Part shown: positions 26,142-35,060 of the stretch, piece after piece
Layout: each line of letters begins with the position of its first letter
Position numbering within the stretch: position 1 is the first letter of the stretch
From: Actinoallomurus oryzae
GTDB taxonomy: Bacteria > Actinomycetota > Actinomycetes > Streptosporangiales > Streptosporangiaceae
Assembly (NCBI RefSeq): GCF_039541955.1
Contig: NZ_BAABHF010000027.1
Location: 1-64,000, forward strand
DNA length: 64,000 bases
Reading direction: 5' to 3'
Made by a program: the position numbers and the translations under genes
Notes under the pieces: model-generated
The model's database searches: none
Seen by the model: only the letters and a program-made list of their open reading frames with translations
What the model was told of the DNA's origin: nothing

Positions 26142-27546
26142 GCCCCGCCGGCGGGACGCGGTCGTGCCAGGGAACGGCCTCTTCGAGCCGGGCGGCGACG
26201 CGGAACAGCAGGTCCTCCCGGCCGTACGGCGCGGCGAGCTGAACACCGATCGGCAGACCGTCGCCGCTCTGGGCGAGCGGCAGGCTGACGGCCGGCTGCC
26301 CGGAGACGTTGAACAGTGAGGTGAACGGACCGTAGTCGAACTCCGCCCGCAGCCAGCTCTCCACCGTGTGGCCGGGGTCGTCGTAGCGGAGCGTGCCGTG
26401 GGGGGCCGGGAGGCGCGCGATCGTCGGGGTGACCAGCAGGTCGTACTCGGTGAAGAACGCCCCCACCGCCCGGGTGAGGCGGTTCTGTGCGTCCATGCCC
26501 GCGATCAGGTCGAGCGCGCTGAACTCCTCGGCCATCCGCAGGATCCGCCGTGAGACGGCCTCCATCCTCGCGGGGTCCGGCCGTCTCGGCGCCAGCAGGA
26601 CAGGGGCGACGAGCGCCACCGTCTCGGTCGCGATCGCCCGCAGCACGGCGTCCCAGTCGATCTGCGGGCTCGCCTCCGTGACCGCGTGCCCCATCTCCTC
26701 CAGCAGCCGGCCGGTGCGTACCGCCGCCTCGGCCACTTCCGGGTCGACCGGGGCGCCCGACCAGGCACGCGTGGTCACCGCCACGCGCAGCCGGTGGGGG
26801 TCGGCCGCCAGTTCGTCCTCGTACGGGCGGAGCGGAGGCGGCGCGGTGTACTTGTCGCCCGCCACCGGGCCCTGGATCGCGTCGAGATAGCGGGCGGCGT
26901 CGCGTACGGTCCGCGTCAGCCCCGACTCGCAGGCCATGCCGAAGCCCGCCTCTCCCAGGTCGGGCCCGCACGGCGTACGGCCGCGGCTCGGCTTGAGACC
27001 GACCAGCCCGCAGCACGAGGCGGGCACCCGGCCCGAGCCGGCACCGTCGTTCGCGTGCGCGACCGGCACCGCTCCGGCGGCGACCAGCGCGGCGGCCCCA
27101 CCGCTCGACCCGCCCACGCCGCGGTCCAGGTTCCAGGGGTTTCGCGTGGGGCCGTACCGCAGGGCCTCGGTGGCGAAACTGATCACCAGCTCGGGGACGG
27201 TGGTGAGGCCCAGCGTGACCAGCCCGGCGGCGCGGACGCGTCTCATGAGGTCGGTGTCGTACCGCGCGGTCACCCCCGAGATCGCCCGGCTGCCCAGGAA
27301 GAACGGCACGCCCTCCGCCATCGGCCCGCTGTCCTTGATCAGGAACGGCACTCCCGCGAGCGGCCCGTCGTCCGCGTGGTCGAGCGCCGGCTCGAACACC
27401 GGCAGGGCCAGCCCGTTGACCCGCTCGTCCGCCGACTCCAGCGCCCGCCGCGCGGCGTCCTCCACCTCCGCGGCGGTGACCTGCCCGGAAGTGATCAAAC
27501 CGCGCAGCCCGACCGCGTCGTGGCTCGCGTACTCCCAGAGCTCCAC
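26119..27546 (-). CDS. Amidase signature family amidase
   Basis: About 475 aa from a GTG at 27546. The amidase signature Ser-cisSer-Lys core is visible: GVPFLIKDSGPMAEGVPFF for the Lys, and GGSSGGAAALVAAGAVPVAH for the Ser-rich segment; then SGRVPASCCGLVGLKPSRGR. It hydrolyses an amide bond; the substrate is unknown. Upstream lie five 14-bp tandem repeats and a divergent MFS exporter gene, so both may share control. Confidence 0.92.
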   Translation of the reverse strand: MELWEYASHDAVGLRGLITSGQVTAAEVEDAARRALESADERVNGLALPVFEPALDHADDGPLAGVPFLIKDSGPMAEGVPFFLGSRAISGVTARYDTDLMRRVRAAGLVTLGLTTVPELVISFATEALRYGPTRNPWNLDRGVGGSSGGAAALVAAGAVPVAHANDGAGSGRVPASCCGLVGLKPSRGRTPCGPDLGEAGFGMACESGLTRTVRDAARYLDAIQGPVAGDKYTAPPPLRPYEDELAADPHRLRVAVTTRAWSGAPVDPEVAEAAVRTGRLLEEMGHAVTEASPQIDWDAVLRAIATETVALVAPVLLAPRRPDPARMEAVSRRILRMAEEFSALDLIAGMDAQNRLTRAVGAFFTEYDLLVTPTIARLPAPHGTLRYDDPGHTVESWLRAEFDYGPFTSLFNVSGQPAVSLPLAQSGDGLPIGVQLAAPYGREDLLFRVAARLEEAVPWHDRVPPAGLRRAGGR

Positions 27547-27550
27547 GATG

Positions 27551-27620
27551 CCACTGTACGAACGGCCCTGCACGGACAGTGCTGCACGGACGACCCTGCA
27601 CGAACGGCCCTGTACGGACG
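27551..27620. repeat. Five tandem 14-bp repeats between divergent amidase and MFS genes
   Basis: Five adjacent 14-bp units with consensus GCCCTGCACGGACG: 27551-27564, 27565-27578, 27579-27592, 27593-27606 and 27607-27620. Each differs from the consensus at only a few positions. They begin 5 bp from the amidase start codon and fill the shared promoter space, so an operator array is likely. Confidence 0.8.
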
Positions 27621-27690
27621 GCCGAATCGCGATATCGGTCGGCACGCCGGCCTGTTCCCGTCATGCACCCTTTCTCATAGCGTCGCGATC

Positions 27691-28845
27691 ATGACTTCGG
27701 GACGGCGGATGCTGACGTTGCTGGTGGGGACCCACGTCGTCGACGATCTGTACCAGGGCGCGGTGCCGGCGCTGCTGCCCTTCCTGGTCGCCGAGCGGCA
27801 CTACGGCTACGCGCAGGCGACCGGCATCACCCTCGCCGCGACCTTCCTGTCGAGCATCCTGCAGCCGGGCTTCGGCGTGCTGACCGACCGGCGCCGCGCA
27901 CCCTGGCTGGTCGGCGTCGGGCTGCTGACCGCGGGCGTCGGCATCGGGCTGTCCGGGCTGGGCGGCGGGTACTGGACGACCTGGCTCGCGGTGGCGCTGT
28001 CCGGCGTCGGTGTCGCGGCCTACCATCCGGAGGCCGCTCGGGCGGCGCGGCAGGCGGCGGGGGCCTCGGCGCAGGGAATGAGCGTGTTCGCGGTGGGCGG
28101 GAACGCCGGCATCGCGGTCGCGCCGCTGGTCGTCGCCCCGATCCTCGGAGCGACGGGCCTGGCCGGCACTCCCCTGCTCGCCCTCCCGGCCGTGGCGACC
28201 GCCCTGTTCCTCGCGGTGGCCTGGCGAAGCCGCGAACCCGCGCCCGCCCGCGGACGGGCCGCGAGCGACGCGGGGGCCGACGACTGGCGGGCGTTCGGCT
28301 GGCTGACGGTGGTCGTCGTGTGCCGATCGGTCGCCTACTTCGGGATCTCCTCGTTCCTGGCCCTCCTGCTGATCCACCGGTTCGGCCTGTCGAAGGGCAC
28401 GGCGTCGGCCGCCCTGACCGTCTTCACCGGTACGGGGGCGGTCGGCACGGTGCTCGGCGGCCGGCTCGCGGACCGCGCCGGGCGGCTCACGGCCGTACGC
28501 GCCGGCTACGCCCTGACCGTTCCGGGTCTGCTCGGCCTGCTGCTCGCCCCCGGCCCGGCGGTCGCGTTCGTCTCGGCGTTCGTGCTGGGCCTCGGCCTGT
28601 ACGTGCCGTTCGCCGTGCACACCACGCTCGGCCAGGAGTACCTGCCCGGCCGGATCGGCACCGCCAGCGGCGTGACCCTGGGCCTCGCGGTGTCCGCGGG
28701 CGGGATGGTCGCACCGCTGCTGGGCCTGGTCGCCGACGCGTACGGCATCCGCACGGCGCTCGCGCTCCTGCTCGTGCTCCCGGTCATCGCCCTGGCGGTG
28801 TCCACCCGCCTGCCGGAGACACGGGTGGCGGCGGCGCGAGCATGA
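27691..28845 (+). CDS. MFS transporter, fosmidomycin-resistance-like
   Basis: 384 aa with about 12 membrane helices. VDDLYQGAVPALLPFL at the start and AYHPEAARAARQAAG in the loop are typical of the Fsr-like branch of the major facilitator family, which exports small drugs. ATG 27691 is chosen because it begins the first membrane segment; the frame is open upstream without membrane character. It is divergent from the amidase across the 14-bp repeat array. Confidence 0.88.
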   Translation: MTSGRRMLTLLVGTHVVDDLYQGAVPALLPFLVAERHYGYAQATGITLAATFLSSILQPGFGVLTDRRRAPWLVGVGLLTAGVGIGLSGLGGGYWTTWLAVALSGVGVAAYHPEAARAARQAAGASAQGMSVFAVGGNAGIAVAPLVVAPILGATGLAGTPLLALPAVATALFLAVAWRSREPAPARGRAASDAGADDWRAFGWLTVVVVCRSVAYFGISSFLALLLIHRFGLSKGTASAALTVFTGTGAVGTVLGGRLADRAGRLTAVRAGYALTVPGLLGLLLAPGPAVAFVSAFVLGLGLYVPFAVHTTLGQEYLPGRIGTASGVTLGLAVSAGGMVAPLLGLVADAYGIRTALALLLVLPVIALAVSTRLPETRVAAARA

Positions 28846-28978
28846 CGCGCGGACCCTCACTCTTGGAGGGTCTGGCTGCGGCCGATGAGGTCCAGCACGG
28901 CGTCACTCGTCTCGCGGAAGACGGCGACCGTCTCGGCGGCGGCCGCGGAGGCGGCGGCGGACACCGCCGGCGCTTAAT

Positions 28979-29680
28979 TCAGGAGGTGGTCAGCGACTCC
29001 ACCGCGCGGACCACGCGGTCGGTCTCGGCCAGGGTGGGCAGCACGATGTCGGCGCCGGCGCCGCGGAGCTCGGCCTGGGTGGCGTTGCCGGTGGCGACGG
29101 CGATCGTCCGGGCGCGGGCGATCTGGGCGGCGCGCACGTCGTTGGCCGAGTCGGCGATGAGCACGGTCGCGGCCTCCGCGATCGGGGCGCCGTACTTCTC
29201 GGCCGTACGGCTGCGCGCGAGCTCGACCAGCGCGGCCTTGGGATAGGTCTCCGAGCCGTACCCGCCGACCTTGAAGTCCAGGTGCTTGTCCAGTCCGAGC
29301 GCGGTCAGCTTGGCGACGGCGTTCGGCTCGATCGAGCCGGTCAGGACGGACTGGACGACATCGCGCAGCCGGGCCACCGCGGCGAGGGCCTCGCGGGCGC
29401 CCGGCAGCACGCGGCCGTCCTTGCGGATCGACTTGCGACGGGCCGTGAACGCCTCGCCCAGCGCCGCCATGAACTGCGCGAGGTGGTCCTCGGTGGTCAC
29501 GACGTCGTTGAACGCCAGGGTCTCGAAGATGATCTCCGATTCGGTACGGCCCACGGTCGGCGCCAGCCGGACGAGCGGACGCCCGGTCACCTGCTGGAAG
29601 GCCTCGGCGTACGCCTCCCGCGTCACCCGGCCGACGTCGACGAGCGTGTGATCGACGTTCCACAGCACGAGACGGGGCAT
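28979..29680 (-). CDS. HAD family hydrolase (phosphatase-like)
   Basis: 233 aa. Motif I is LWNVDHTLVDVG, where the nucleophile pair reads DH instead of the usual DGT. Motif II is SVLTGS, and the acidic motif is TVLIADSANDVRAA. This is a subclass I phosphatase fold. The ATG at 29680 has AGGAG upstream, and the longer frame adds nothing recognisable. It is not linked to an obvious pathway. Confidence 0.85.
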   Translation of the reverse strand: MPRLVLWNVDHTLVDVGRVTREAYAEAFQQVTGRPLVRLAPTVGRTESEIIFETLAFNDVVTTEDHLAQFMAALGEAFTARRKSIRKDGRVLPGAREALAAVARLRDVVQSVLTGSIEPNAVAKLTALGLDKHLDFKVGGYGSETYPKAALVELARSRTAEKYGAPIAEAATVLIADSANDVRAAQIARARTIAVATGNATQAELRGAGADIVLPTLAETDRVVRAVESLTTS

Positions 29681-29993
29681 GGCGGACTCCTGCGGCGAAT
29701 CGGGGCGACGGTCAATCGTCGCGGTAACGCCCCTGCGTGCGCAAACCCGCTGTTCAACCGGGGCAGCGGCGTGATCACGGTGTCCGGCCGGCGCGCCGCC
29801 CCGGTCATGACCAATGAACACAGCGTCACCGGGCTCGAAGGCAGGAACACCACCGAAGACCACCCGGGAATCCAGCGCCTTAACCAGACATATACCAGCA
29901 CTTGTTACTTTATTGCTGAGTCATGCCGATATCCAGGCGCAAAAGGCTAACTACGATAGACATGATTATTAACCAAGATGAGAAGGAAGAGCG
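29681..29993. other. AT-richer intergenic region before the type VII secretion-type genes
   Basis: No gene is supported. The right half (about 29880-29990) is clearly AT-richer than the neighbourhood and probably carries the promoter of the three-gene unit starting at 29994. Confidence 0.4.
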
Positions 29994-30332
29994 ATGGCTT
30001 TTCAACGGCCTCGCGAACCCGAAACGCCATTCTCCAGCCATGCCGAGACGGAGGATGGCCGGATTCGCGTCACCGTAGAGGACAACGGCCTTGTGAGCAC
30101 CCTCTCCATCGCCCCCCGAGCGATGAGGAACGGCTCCGATGAGCTCGCCGAGCTGATTCTGGCGACCGTACGTGAAGCACAGACGGCCTGGTTTCGGAAG
30201 AAGCTCGACAAGGGGCCCGAAGCGAGCCCCGACCAGGAGATGATCCGCAAGGACCTGGCAGAGGCCGAGGCCGCCTTCGAACGACGCCTGGCAGAGCTCC
30301 GCCAGATGATGGCCGAGCTCCGCGACAGCTGA
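29994..30332 (+). CDS. YbaB/EbfC family DNA-binding protein
   Basis: 112 aa. The middle segment GRIRVTVEDNGLVSTLSIAP and the helical tail are typical of YbaB/EbfC nucleoid-associated proteins, which in actinobacteria often head type VII secretion effector loci. The ATG has GAAGGAAGA upstream. The next gene follows after 29 bp. Confidence 0.75.
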   Translation: MAFQRPREPETPFSSHAETEDGRIRVTVEDNGLVSTLSIAPRAMRNGSDELAELILATVREAQTAWFRKKLDKGPEASPDQEMIRKDLAEAEAAFERRLAELRQMMAELRDS

Positions 30333-30361
30333 ATCTCTGCCACGGAAAAGGAGCTTGTGCG

Positions 30362-30754
30362 ATGAAATACGATCCCACGGCGCTGGAAAAGACAGCGGGC
30401 TCGGTCGATGCGGCAGCATATGAATGTGACCGCGCCATAGATACCATTCCCGACGGCTGGGCCCTGTATGGGTTCACCGACAAAGACGTGAATAGGCTCG
30501 CCGGCGCACCCGACCAACCCGACGAACCGCCCGCCGACTACGATCCCTCTTATGCGATATTTTTGGCACGTCCACTGGCGAAGCCGTACGAAGCCATGAT
30601 GGGAAACCTAGTAGACGCCCTGTCGTCCACGGCCGAGGAGATGAATTACTTCGGCGCATGCCTCCGACGCATGGCAAAAAATGTGAAGAACGCCGAAGAC
30701 GCCAACATCGGCGATATCAAGACCATCGAAAAACTGCTGGAGGCGAGTGACTAG
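30362..30754 (+). CDS. WXG100/ESX-like helical protein
   Basis: 130 aa, all-helical, with an N-terminal MKYDPTALEKTAGSVDAAAYECDRAI and a second long helix (ALSSTAEEMNYFGACLRRMAKNV), the hairpin layout of type VII secretion substrates or chaperones (ESAT-6-like or EspC-like). A long linker between the helices makes it larger than the usual 100 aa. Its stop codon directly abuts the ATG of the next gene. Confidence 0.65.
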   Translation: MKYDPTALEKTAGSVDAAAYECDRAIDTIPDGWALYGFTDKDVNRLAGAPDQPDEPPADYDPSYAIFLARPLAKPYEAMMGNLVDALSSTAEEMNYFGACLRRMAKNVKNAEDANIGDIKTIEKLLEASD

Positions 30755-31441
30755 ATGGCGCCGTGGCAAGAACCGCGAGAACTCCCCGACGAGATCCGTG
30801 ACATCTTGAAGGAGTGGGCCTCCAGGGGGGTGATGAAGTTCCGATGGCCGGCCGATTTCACTGACGCCATCGCACAGGACGCGGCAACATGGGGAGGGAT
30901 CGGGGCGCAGTCGTCGGCGCCGGTACAAAAGGCCACAGGGAGGCTGAAGGATACGGCGGAAGACGGGAAGCAGGGCTACGGCGTCAAGACGCTGAAAAAT
31001 ACCAACGAGGGGCCCGCGGTCGATAGCTGCCTCGACTTCTGGCGAAAATTCCCCGGACGGAACATCGACGACATCCAGACTTCGGTCAAGAAGATCGGCC
31101 CCGCCCTCGGCGTCGTGGCCTCGGCGATCGACGCTTACCGAGCCATCGCCTACACACGCCTTTGCGCCCTCCAGCGCGATCTTTCGGAGAACGAAGCGTG
31201 GGCCTGGCTGGTGTCGGATTGGTTCTTCTCGGACAAGAACGCGAAGATCGATCAACGTGCCCGCGCCATGGTGGCGGAGTTCGACCAGAAGATGAAGAAG
31301 ACCTACGACTCACTGGTGGCGGATAACTTCACCGACTTCCGCAAGCTCATGGACCGGCTCGCCGAGCAGTACTCGAAGATGATCGCCGGCGAGAAGACAA
31401 GCCGCGACATGGACGAGTTCGTACGGGCGGTCGACAAATAG
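30755..31441 (+). CDS. Type VII secretion-type protein without a visible toxin domain
   Basis: 228 aa, mostly helical (FTDAIAQDAATWGGIGAQSS, IDDIQTSVKKIGPALGVVAS, MVAEFDQKMKKTYDSLVADN). This resembles the N-terminal delivery part of polymorphic toxins that follow YbaB and WXG100 genes. No C-terminal toxin motif is present. The stop lies only 13 bp before the pruA-fragment repeat at 31454, so a tail may have been lost there, or it may always have been a short protein. ATG directly follows the previous stop. Confidence 0.6.
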   Translation: MAPWQEPRELPDEIRDILKEWASRGVMKFRWPADFTDAIAQDAATWGGIGAQSSAPVQKATGRLKDTAEDGKQGYGVKTLKNTNEGPAVDSCLDFWRKFPGRNIDDIQTSVKKIGPALGVVASAIDAYRAIAYTRLCALQRDLSENEAWAWLVSDWFFSDKNAKIDQRARAMVAEFDQKMKKTYDSLVADNFTDFRKLMDRLAEQYSKMIAGEKTSRDMDEFVRAVDK

Positions 31442-31453
31442 TCTGAGTACGGC

Positions 31454-31525
31454 GATGCCGCCGTCGCATTGTTCTAGCCCATGTGCGGGTAACGGTGGTC
31501 GGCCGGCGGGACGAACGTCTCCTCG
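31454..31525. repeat. Left copy of 72-bp direct repeat (3' end of pruA)
   Basis: Matches 43860-43931 with four mismatches in 72 bp, same orientation. On the minus strand it encodes the last ~15 residues of PruA (ETFVPPADHRYPHMG) and the stop codon. The intact pruA is at the right copy, so this left copy is a duplicated gene end with its own terminator sequence. It marks the left border of a 12.4-kb accessory block. Confidence 0.9.
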
Positions 31526-31800
31526 CCGACTGGGTCATCGAATCCCGCGGGCAAGGTTCCAACGGCGAACGCCGCTACGCCTGGGCATGGATCGGCACCG
31601 CCAGCCCCCACCATCACCGTCGCCTCGTGCTGACCATGGGCGCCCTGGCCGTGGTCGCCGTCACCGCCGCCCACACCCGTATGACCAGCAGCCTCGCACC
31701 TACACCGGCCACCCGCGATACGGCTCCACCGGTTGATCCCGGGCTGATCCCGCTCACCGTCGCGCCGATGACGAGTTCACGATCTCGGACTGCCGTACTA
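31526..31800 (+). pseudogene. Transposase fragment, possibly IS701-like
   Basis: The plus strand encodes ADWVIESRGQGSNGERRYAW, then WIGTASPHHHRRLVLTMGAL and, near the end, DPGLIPLTV. The order (YAWAW block, HR..LTM.ALA.VAVTAA block, GLIPLTV block) resembles the C-terminal third of IS701-family transposases with much of the middle deleted. No inverted repeats are seen. The family call is from memory of the pattern. Confidence 0.45.
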
Positions 31801-33222
31801 GTGTGATCGCCGTGGCAGCAGCAAACTGACCACTGCGATGGCCAGGCCGAGCCCGGCTGCCATGAGAAAGACCCGATCGTAGCCGGCGGCGAGGGCGGCG
31901 GCCGGGGAACTTCCGCCGGCCTTCATCTGGGTTCTGGCGCTGGCGGCTGTTGCGAGTACCGCCAGGCCTATTGAGCCGCCTGCCTGGCTGGCGGTGACGG
32001 CCAGGCCGCCGATGATCCCGGCGTCGCCTTCGGGGACTTCGGCGGTCGTCGCGGCCATGAGCGTGGGGAAAGTCAGTCCGATGCCGACCGCGATGAGCAG
32101 TGTGGGCCCGAGCATGCTGGTGAGGTAGCCACTGTGGGCATGGGTCTGGGAGAGCCAGCCGAACCCGGCCAGCAAGGCGCCGCAGCCGGCCAGCACCAGA
32201 GGGCGTGCGCCGGTTCGCGGCAGCAGGCCGGCGGCCCATCGTGCGATCACCATGAATGTCACCGCCGCGGGTGTTTGCCCGAGTCCGGCGCGAAGGGCTC
32301 CGTAGCCGAGGACATTCTGCAGGAACAGCGACGTGAAGTACCACATCGCGATGGCGATCCCTCCGAACAGCAGCAGCATGCCGTTGCCCGCGGCCACTCC
32401 TCGGATTCTGAACAGCCGTAGGGGCATCAGCGGCTGGGTGGCGAAACGCGCCTCCACCATGGTGAAGACGACGAGCAGGAGCAGGCCCGCCGTGGCCGAG
32501 CCGACGACCAGCGTGGACGTCCAGTCGTGATCGGCGCTCTGCATGACCCCGTAGATGAGCGCGGCCAGCCCAGCCGTTCCGGTGACCGCGCCGATGAGGT
32601 CGAGCGATTCTCGTCGGCCGGTTCGCCTGCCGGTCAGCGACATCATGGCCACGACGATCAGTACCGCGCCGATCGGCACGTTGATCAAGAAGACCCACCG
32701 CCACGACAGGCCGGTTGTGAGGGCGCCGCCCGCGACCGCGCCGGCCATCCCGCCGACACCGCCCGCGGCAGACCATGCGCCGAACGCCCGGGCACGCGCG
32801 TGGTCCTCGGTGAAGCTGGTGTTGATCACGGCCAGTGTCGCCGGGGCCAGCATGGCGGCTCCCATGCCTTGGGTGATGCGAGCCGCCACCAGGACCTGCG
32901 CGGCGGTCGCTAGGCCGCCGACCAGGCTCGAAGCGGAGAACAAGAGGAGCCCGGCGGTCAGCATCCGGCGGTGGCCGAACAGGTCGGCGGCGCGGCCACC
33001 CAGCAGCATGAAGCCGGCGAAGGTGAGCAGGTAGCCGTTCACCACCCAGGCCAGGCCGGTGGTCTTGAAGCCCAAATCTCGGTCGATCGAAGGCAGGGCG
33101 ACGTTGACGATGGCCGAGTCCAAGATCACCATGAACTGGCAGGCGCACGCCAGCGACAGGACCATCCAGGCGGGGCCGGCGTGCGGCCTGGCCCGCTGCG
33201 TTTCGGTGCTCGTGCTCGTCAT
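31798..33222 (-). CDS. MFS transporter, DHA2 (14-helix) drug exporter family
   Basis: 474 aa. The DHA2 marks are present: QFMVILDSAIVNVALPSIDR, FAGFMLLGGRAADLFGHRRM, QGMGAAMLAPATLAVI and LSWRWVFLINVPIGA. It probably exports a toxic organic compound by proton antiport. ATG 33222 begins the standard family N-terminus. The preceding flavodoxin gene is 26 bp upstream on the same strand, so both likely share the promoter facing the MarR operator. Confidence 0.92.
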   Translation of the reverse strand: MTSTSTETQRARPHAGPAWMVLSLACACQFMVILDSAIVNVALPSIDRDLGFKTTGLAWVVNGYLLTFAGFMLLGGRAADLFGHRRMLTAGLLLFSASSLVGGLATAAQVLVAARITQGMGAAMLAPATLAVINTSFTEDHARARAFGAWSAAGGVGGMAGAVAGGALTTGLSWRWVFLINVPIGAVLIVVAMMSLTGRRTGRRESLDLIGAVTGTAGLAALIYGVMQSADHDWTSTLVVGSATAGLLLLVVFTMVEARFATQPLMPLRLFRIRGVAAGNGMLLLFGGIAIAMWYFTSLFLQNVLGYGALRAGLGQTPAAVTFMVIARWAAGLLPRTGARPLVLAGCGALLAGFGWLSQTHAHSGYLTSMLGPTLLIAVGIGLTFPTLMAATTAEVPEGDAGIIGGLAVTASQAGGSIGLAVLATAASARTQMKAGGSSPAAALAAGYDRVFLMAAGLGLAIAVVSLLLPRRSH

Positions 33223-33248
33223 GACTTCTTCCTTGCCGGTTCGGGCGC

Positions 33249-33920
33249 TCACGCGGTCTGGAGGGTCGTTCCGGTCCTGGTTCCGCGGGAGTTGCCGTCG
33301 GTGTCGGTGGCGTGTCCGCCGGTCAGTAGCCGGATCGTGGTCTGGGCCAGCCGCCGTCCCTGATACCGGGCCGCTTCCAACGTCGTGGCGTCGGGGCCGT
33401 CTTCGGTCGTGTCGGTGACAGACGAGGTGCCGTAGGGGTTGCCGCCGGCGGCGTACACGACCGGATCGGTGAATCCGGGCGGGATGATCAGCGACCCCCA
33501 GTGGTAGAACACGTTGGCCAGCGACAAGATCGTGGACTCGTTGCCGCCGTGCCGGTTGAACGCCGAGGTGAAGGCCGTGACCGGCTTGTCGGCCAGGATC
33601 CCTTCCCGCCACAGTCCGCCGGCCTGGTCGATGAACTGCTTGAGCTGCGCGGCCGGCGTGCCGAACCGGGTCGGTGTCCCGAACGCGAACGCGTCGGCCC
33701 ATGCCAGGTCCTCAACCGATGCCTGGACGATCGCAGTGGTGGCGTCGGCGTGCCGCCGCCACTGCGGGTTCTGGTCGATCGCGCTGTCCGGTGCCAGCTC
33801 GGCGACCCGCCGCAACCGCACATCGGCCCCGGCCGAGGCGGCGCCCTCGGCGACGGCCTGCGCGAGTGCGTGCACAGTGCCTGTCGCGCTGTAGTAGATG
33901 ACGGCGACCTTCACGGTCAT
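33249..33920 (-). CDS. WrbA-type NAD(P)H:quinone oxidoreductase / flavodoxin family
   Basis: 223 aa. The FMN-binding start is AVIYYSATGTVHALAQAVAE, followed by FGTPTRFGTPAAQLKQFIDQ and GNPYGTSSVTD, as in WrbA-like two-electron quinone reductases. It protects from quinone redox cycling. It heads a two-gene unit with the DHA2 exporter and is divergent from a marR gene across a perfect 32-bp palindrome, so it is very probably under that repressor. Confidence 0.9.
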   Translation of the reverse strand: MTVKVAVIYYSATGTVHALAQAVAEGAASAGADVRLRRVAELAPDSAIDQNPQWRRHADATTAIVQASVEDLAWADAFAFGTPTRFGTPAAQLKQFIDQAGGLWREGILADKPVTAFTSAFNRHGGNESTILSLANVFYHWGSLIIPPGFTDPVVYAAGGNPYGTSSVTDTTEDGPDATTLEAARYQGRRLAQTTIRLLTGGHATDTDGNSRGTRTGTTLQTA

Positions 33921-33948
33921 GTCCGGCTCCCTCGATGTCGAGTAAAAT

Positions 33949-33980
33949 TAGTTATCCGCATAATGTTATGCGGATAACTA
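33949..33980. promoter_or_regulatory. 32-bp perfect palindrome, MarR operator
   Basis: Arms TAGTTATCCGCATAA/TTATGCGGATAACTA, 15 bp each, around TG. It lies between the divergent wrbA-like and marR genes, where a MarR dimer would block both promoters. Confidence 0.8.
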
Positions 33981-33998
33981 ACATGTCAAGGAGAGCCC

Positions 33999-34454
33999 GT
34001 GGACTTCGAGCAAGCCGACGCCATCAACCAGGCCATCCGCCTGCTGAGCCTGCGCCACCGGGCCAGGGCAGCGGCACTCCTGGCCCCGCTCGGCCTGTAC
34101 CCCGGACAGGAGGCGCTCCTCCTCGAACTGGCTCGGACCGGCCCGATGATCCAGGCCCAGCTCAGCGAGGCGCTCGGCTGCGAACCGCCCAGCGTCACGC
34201 TCATGACCCGCAAGCTCGAAGCCTCAGGTCACATCCGCCGCGAGCCCGCCCCCTCCGACAAGCGCGCCAGCATCGTCGAACTCACCGACAGCGGTAAGGC
34301 GCTCGCCGACAAGATCAAGCCGCTATGGTGCGCTCTGGCGGAGGAGACCGTGAGCGGCTTGCCCGCCCAGACCGTGGCAGAGCTACCTGGCATCCTCAAC
34401 GCCTTGACCGGCAACGTCGACACCAGGCGCACCCGCCACCCTCACGGTAGGTAG
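33999..34454 (+). CDS. MarR family transcriptional regulator
   Basis: 151 aa from a GTG with AAGGAGAG upstream. The winged helix is visible (MIQAQLSEALGCEPPSVTLM, TRKLEASGHIRREPAPSDKR). Such repressors release DNA on binding phenolic or quinone ligands or on oxidation. Together with the palindrome and the divergent quinone reductase and exporter it forms a compact detoxification module. Confidence 0.92.
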   Translation: MDFEQADAINQAIRLLSLRHRARAAALLAPLGLYPGQEALLLELARTGPMIQAQLSEALGCEPPSVTLMTRKLEASGHIRREPAPSDKRASIVELTDSGKALADKIKPLWCALAEETVSGLPAQTVAELPGILNALTGNVDTRRTRHPHGR

Positions 34455-35060
34455 GCCTCGGCGTTCCCATCACCGAGCAACGTACGGACCAGGTGATCTG
34501 GGGAGTCGCACCTGGCGAAGGTTGAGCCCGGTGCGGCCCGTCGCCTTCGATGCGGCCTGAGGCCGCGAGTCGTCCGGCCTGCCGGCAAGGTCCGGCGCTG
34601 TTCTGCGAGCATCCGGCGTTGGGAAGCCTGCTCCCTTCCCGCGGCGGATGACGTCGTCGAGGGCGGCGCGGGCGTCCAGCAGGCTCTGGATGACCTGGTC
34701 GATGCGCTCGCGTTCGCCGCGCACCCGCTCGACGGCGCCCGCGCACGCGGGGGTCGGCAGCGAGTCATCGCGCAGACATGAGCCGACCTCGGCGATCGTG
34801 GCCGTGGACAGCCCGGCGGCCAGCAACCCCCGGATCTTCTTCGAGATAGAGCGCCGGGCCAAGACGACACAGAATCCCTTCGAGTACGTGGGGTTGCAGT
34901 ACCAGTGGTGCATGGTGACCGGGAAGGGCAAGTTCGACAACCTGGACAACGACCGCTACGCGGAGATCAAGCCGACCTCGGTTGAGGAGTTCGTACGCGG
35001 CCTGAGCCTGGGAGCCTGAGGGACGTTCCGTCGCGCGTCAGTGTGATGACCGCGACCTGT
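34455..35060. other. Stretch of gene fragments without an intact gene
   Basis: Holds a truncated MerR-type regulator on the minus strand (listed separately). On the plus strand it holds the tail of an unrecognised gene (about 34865-35019, ending with a stop; FEYVGLQYQWCMVTGKGKFD, then VEEFVRGLSLGA). The two fragments meet at about 34855, which looks like a deletion or insertion junction. Confidence 0.55.
34635..34850 (-). pseudogene. Truncated MerR family regulator
   Basis: The minus strand encodes KKIRGLLAAGLSTATIAEVG, then CLRDDSLPTPACAGAVERVR and ERIDQVIQSLLDARAALDDV. This is the usual second half of small MerR-type regulators. The N-terminal helix-turn-helix is absent, replaced by unrelated sequence upstream of 34850. 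Confidence 0.6.

Noticed and set aside
27551..27620. CRISPR array
   Set aside because: The 14-bp units abut one another without spacers and lie in a promoter; no cas genes are present anywhere in the window.
25079..27664. Long minus-strand frame spanning AraC, methyltransferase and amidase genes
   Set aside because: It is a frame shadow: the real genes use other frames and carry clear motifs.
31483..31806. Intact small membrane protein
   Set aside because: The frame begins inside the duplicated pruA end (antisense to it) and continues into transposase-like fragments, so it is a chance fusion.
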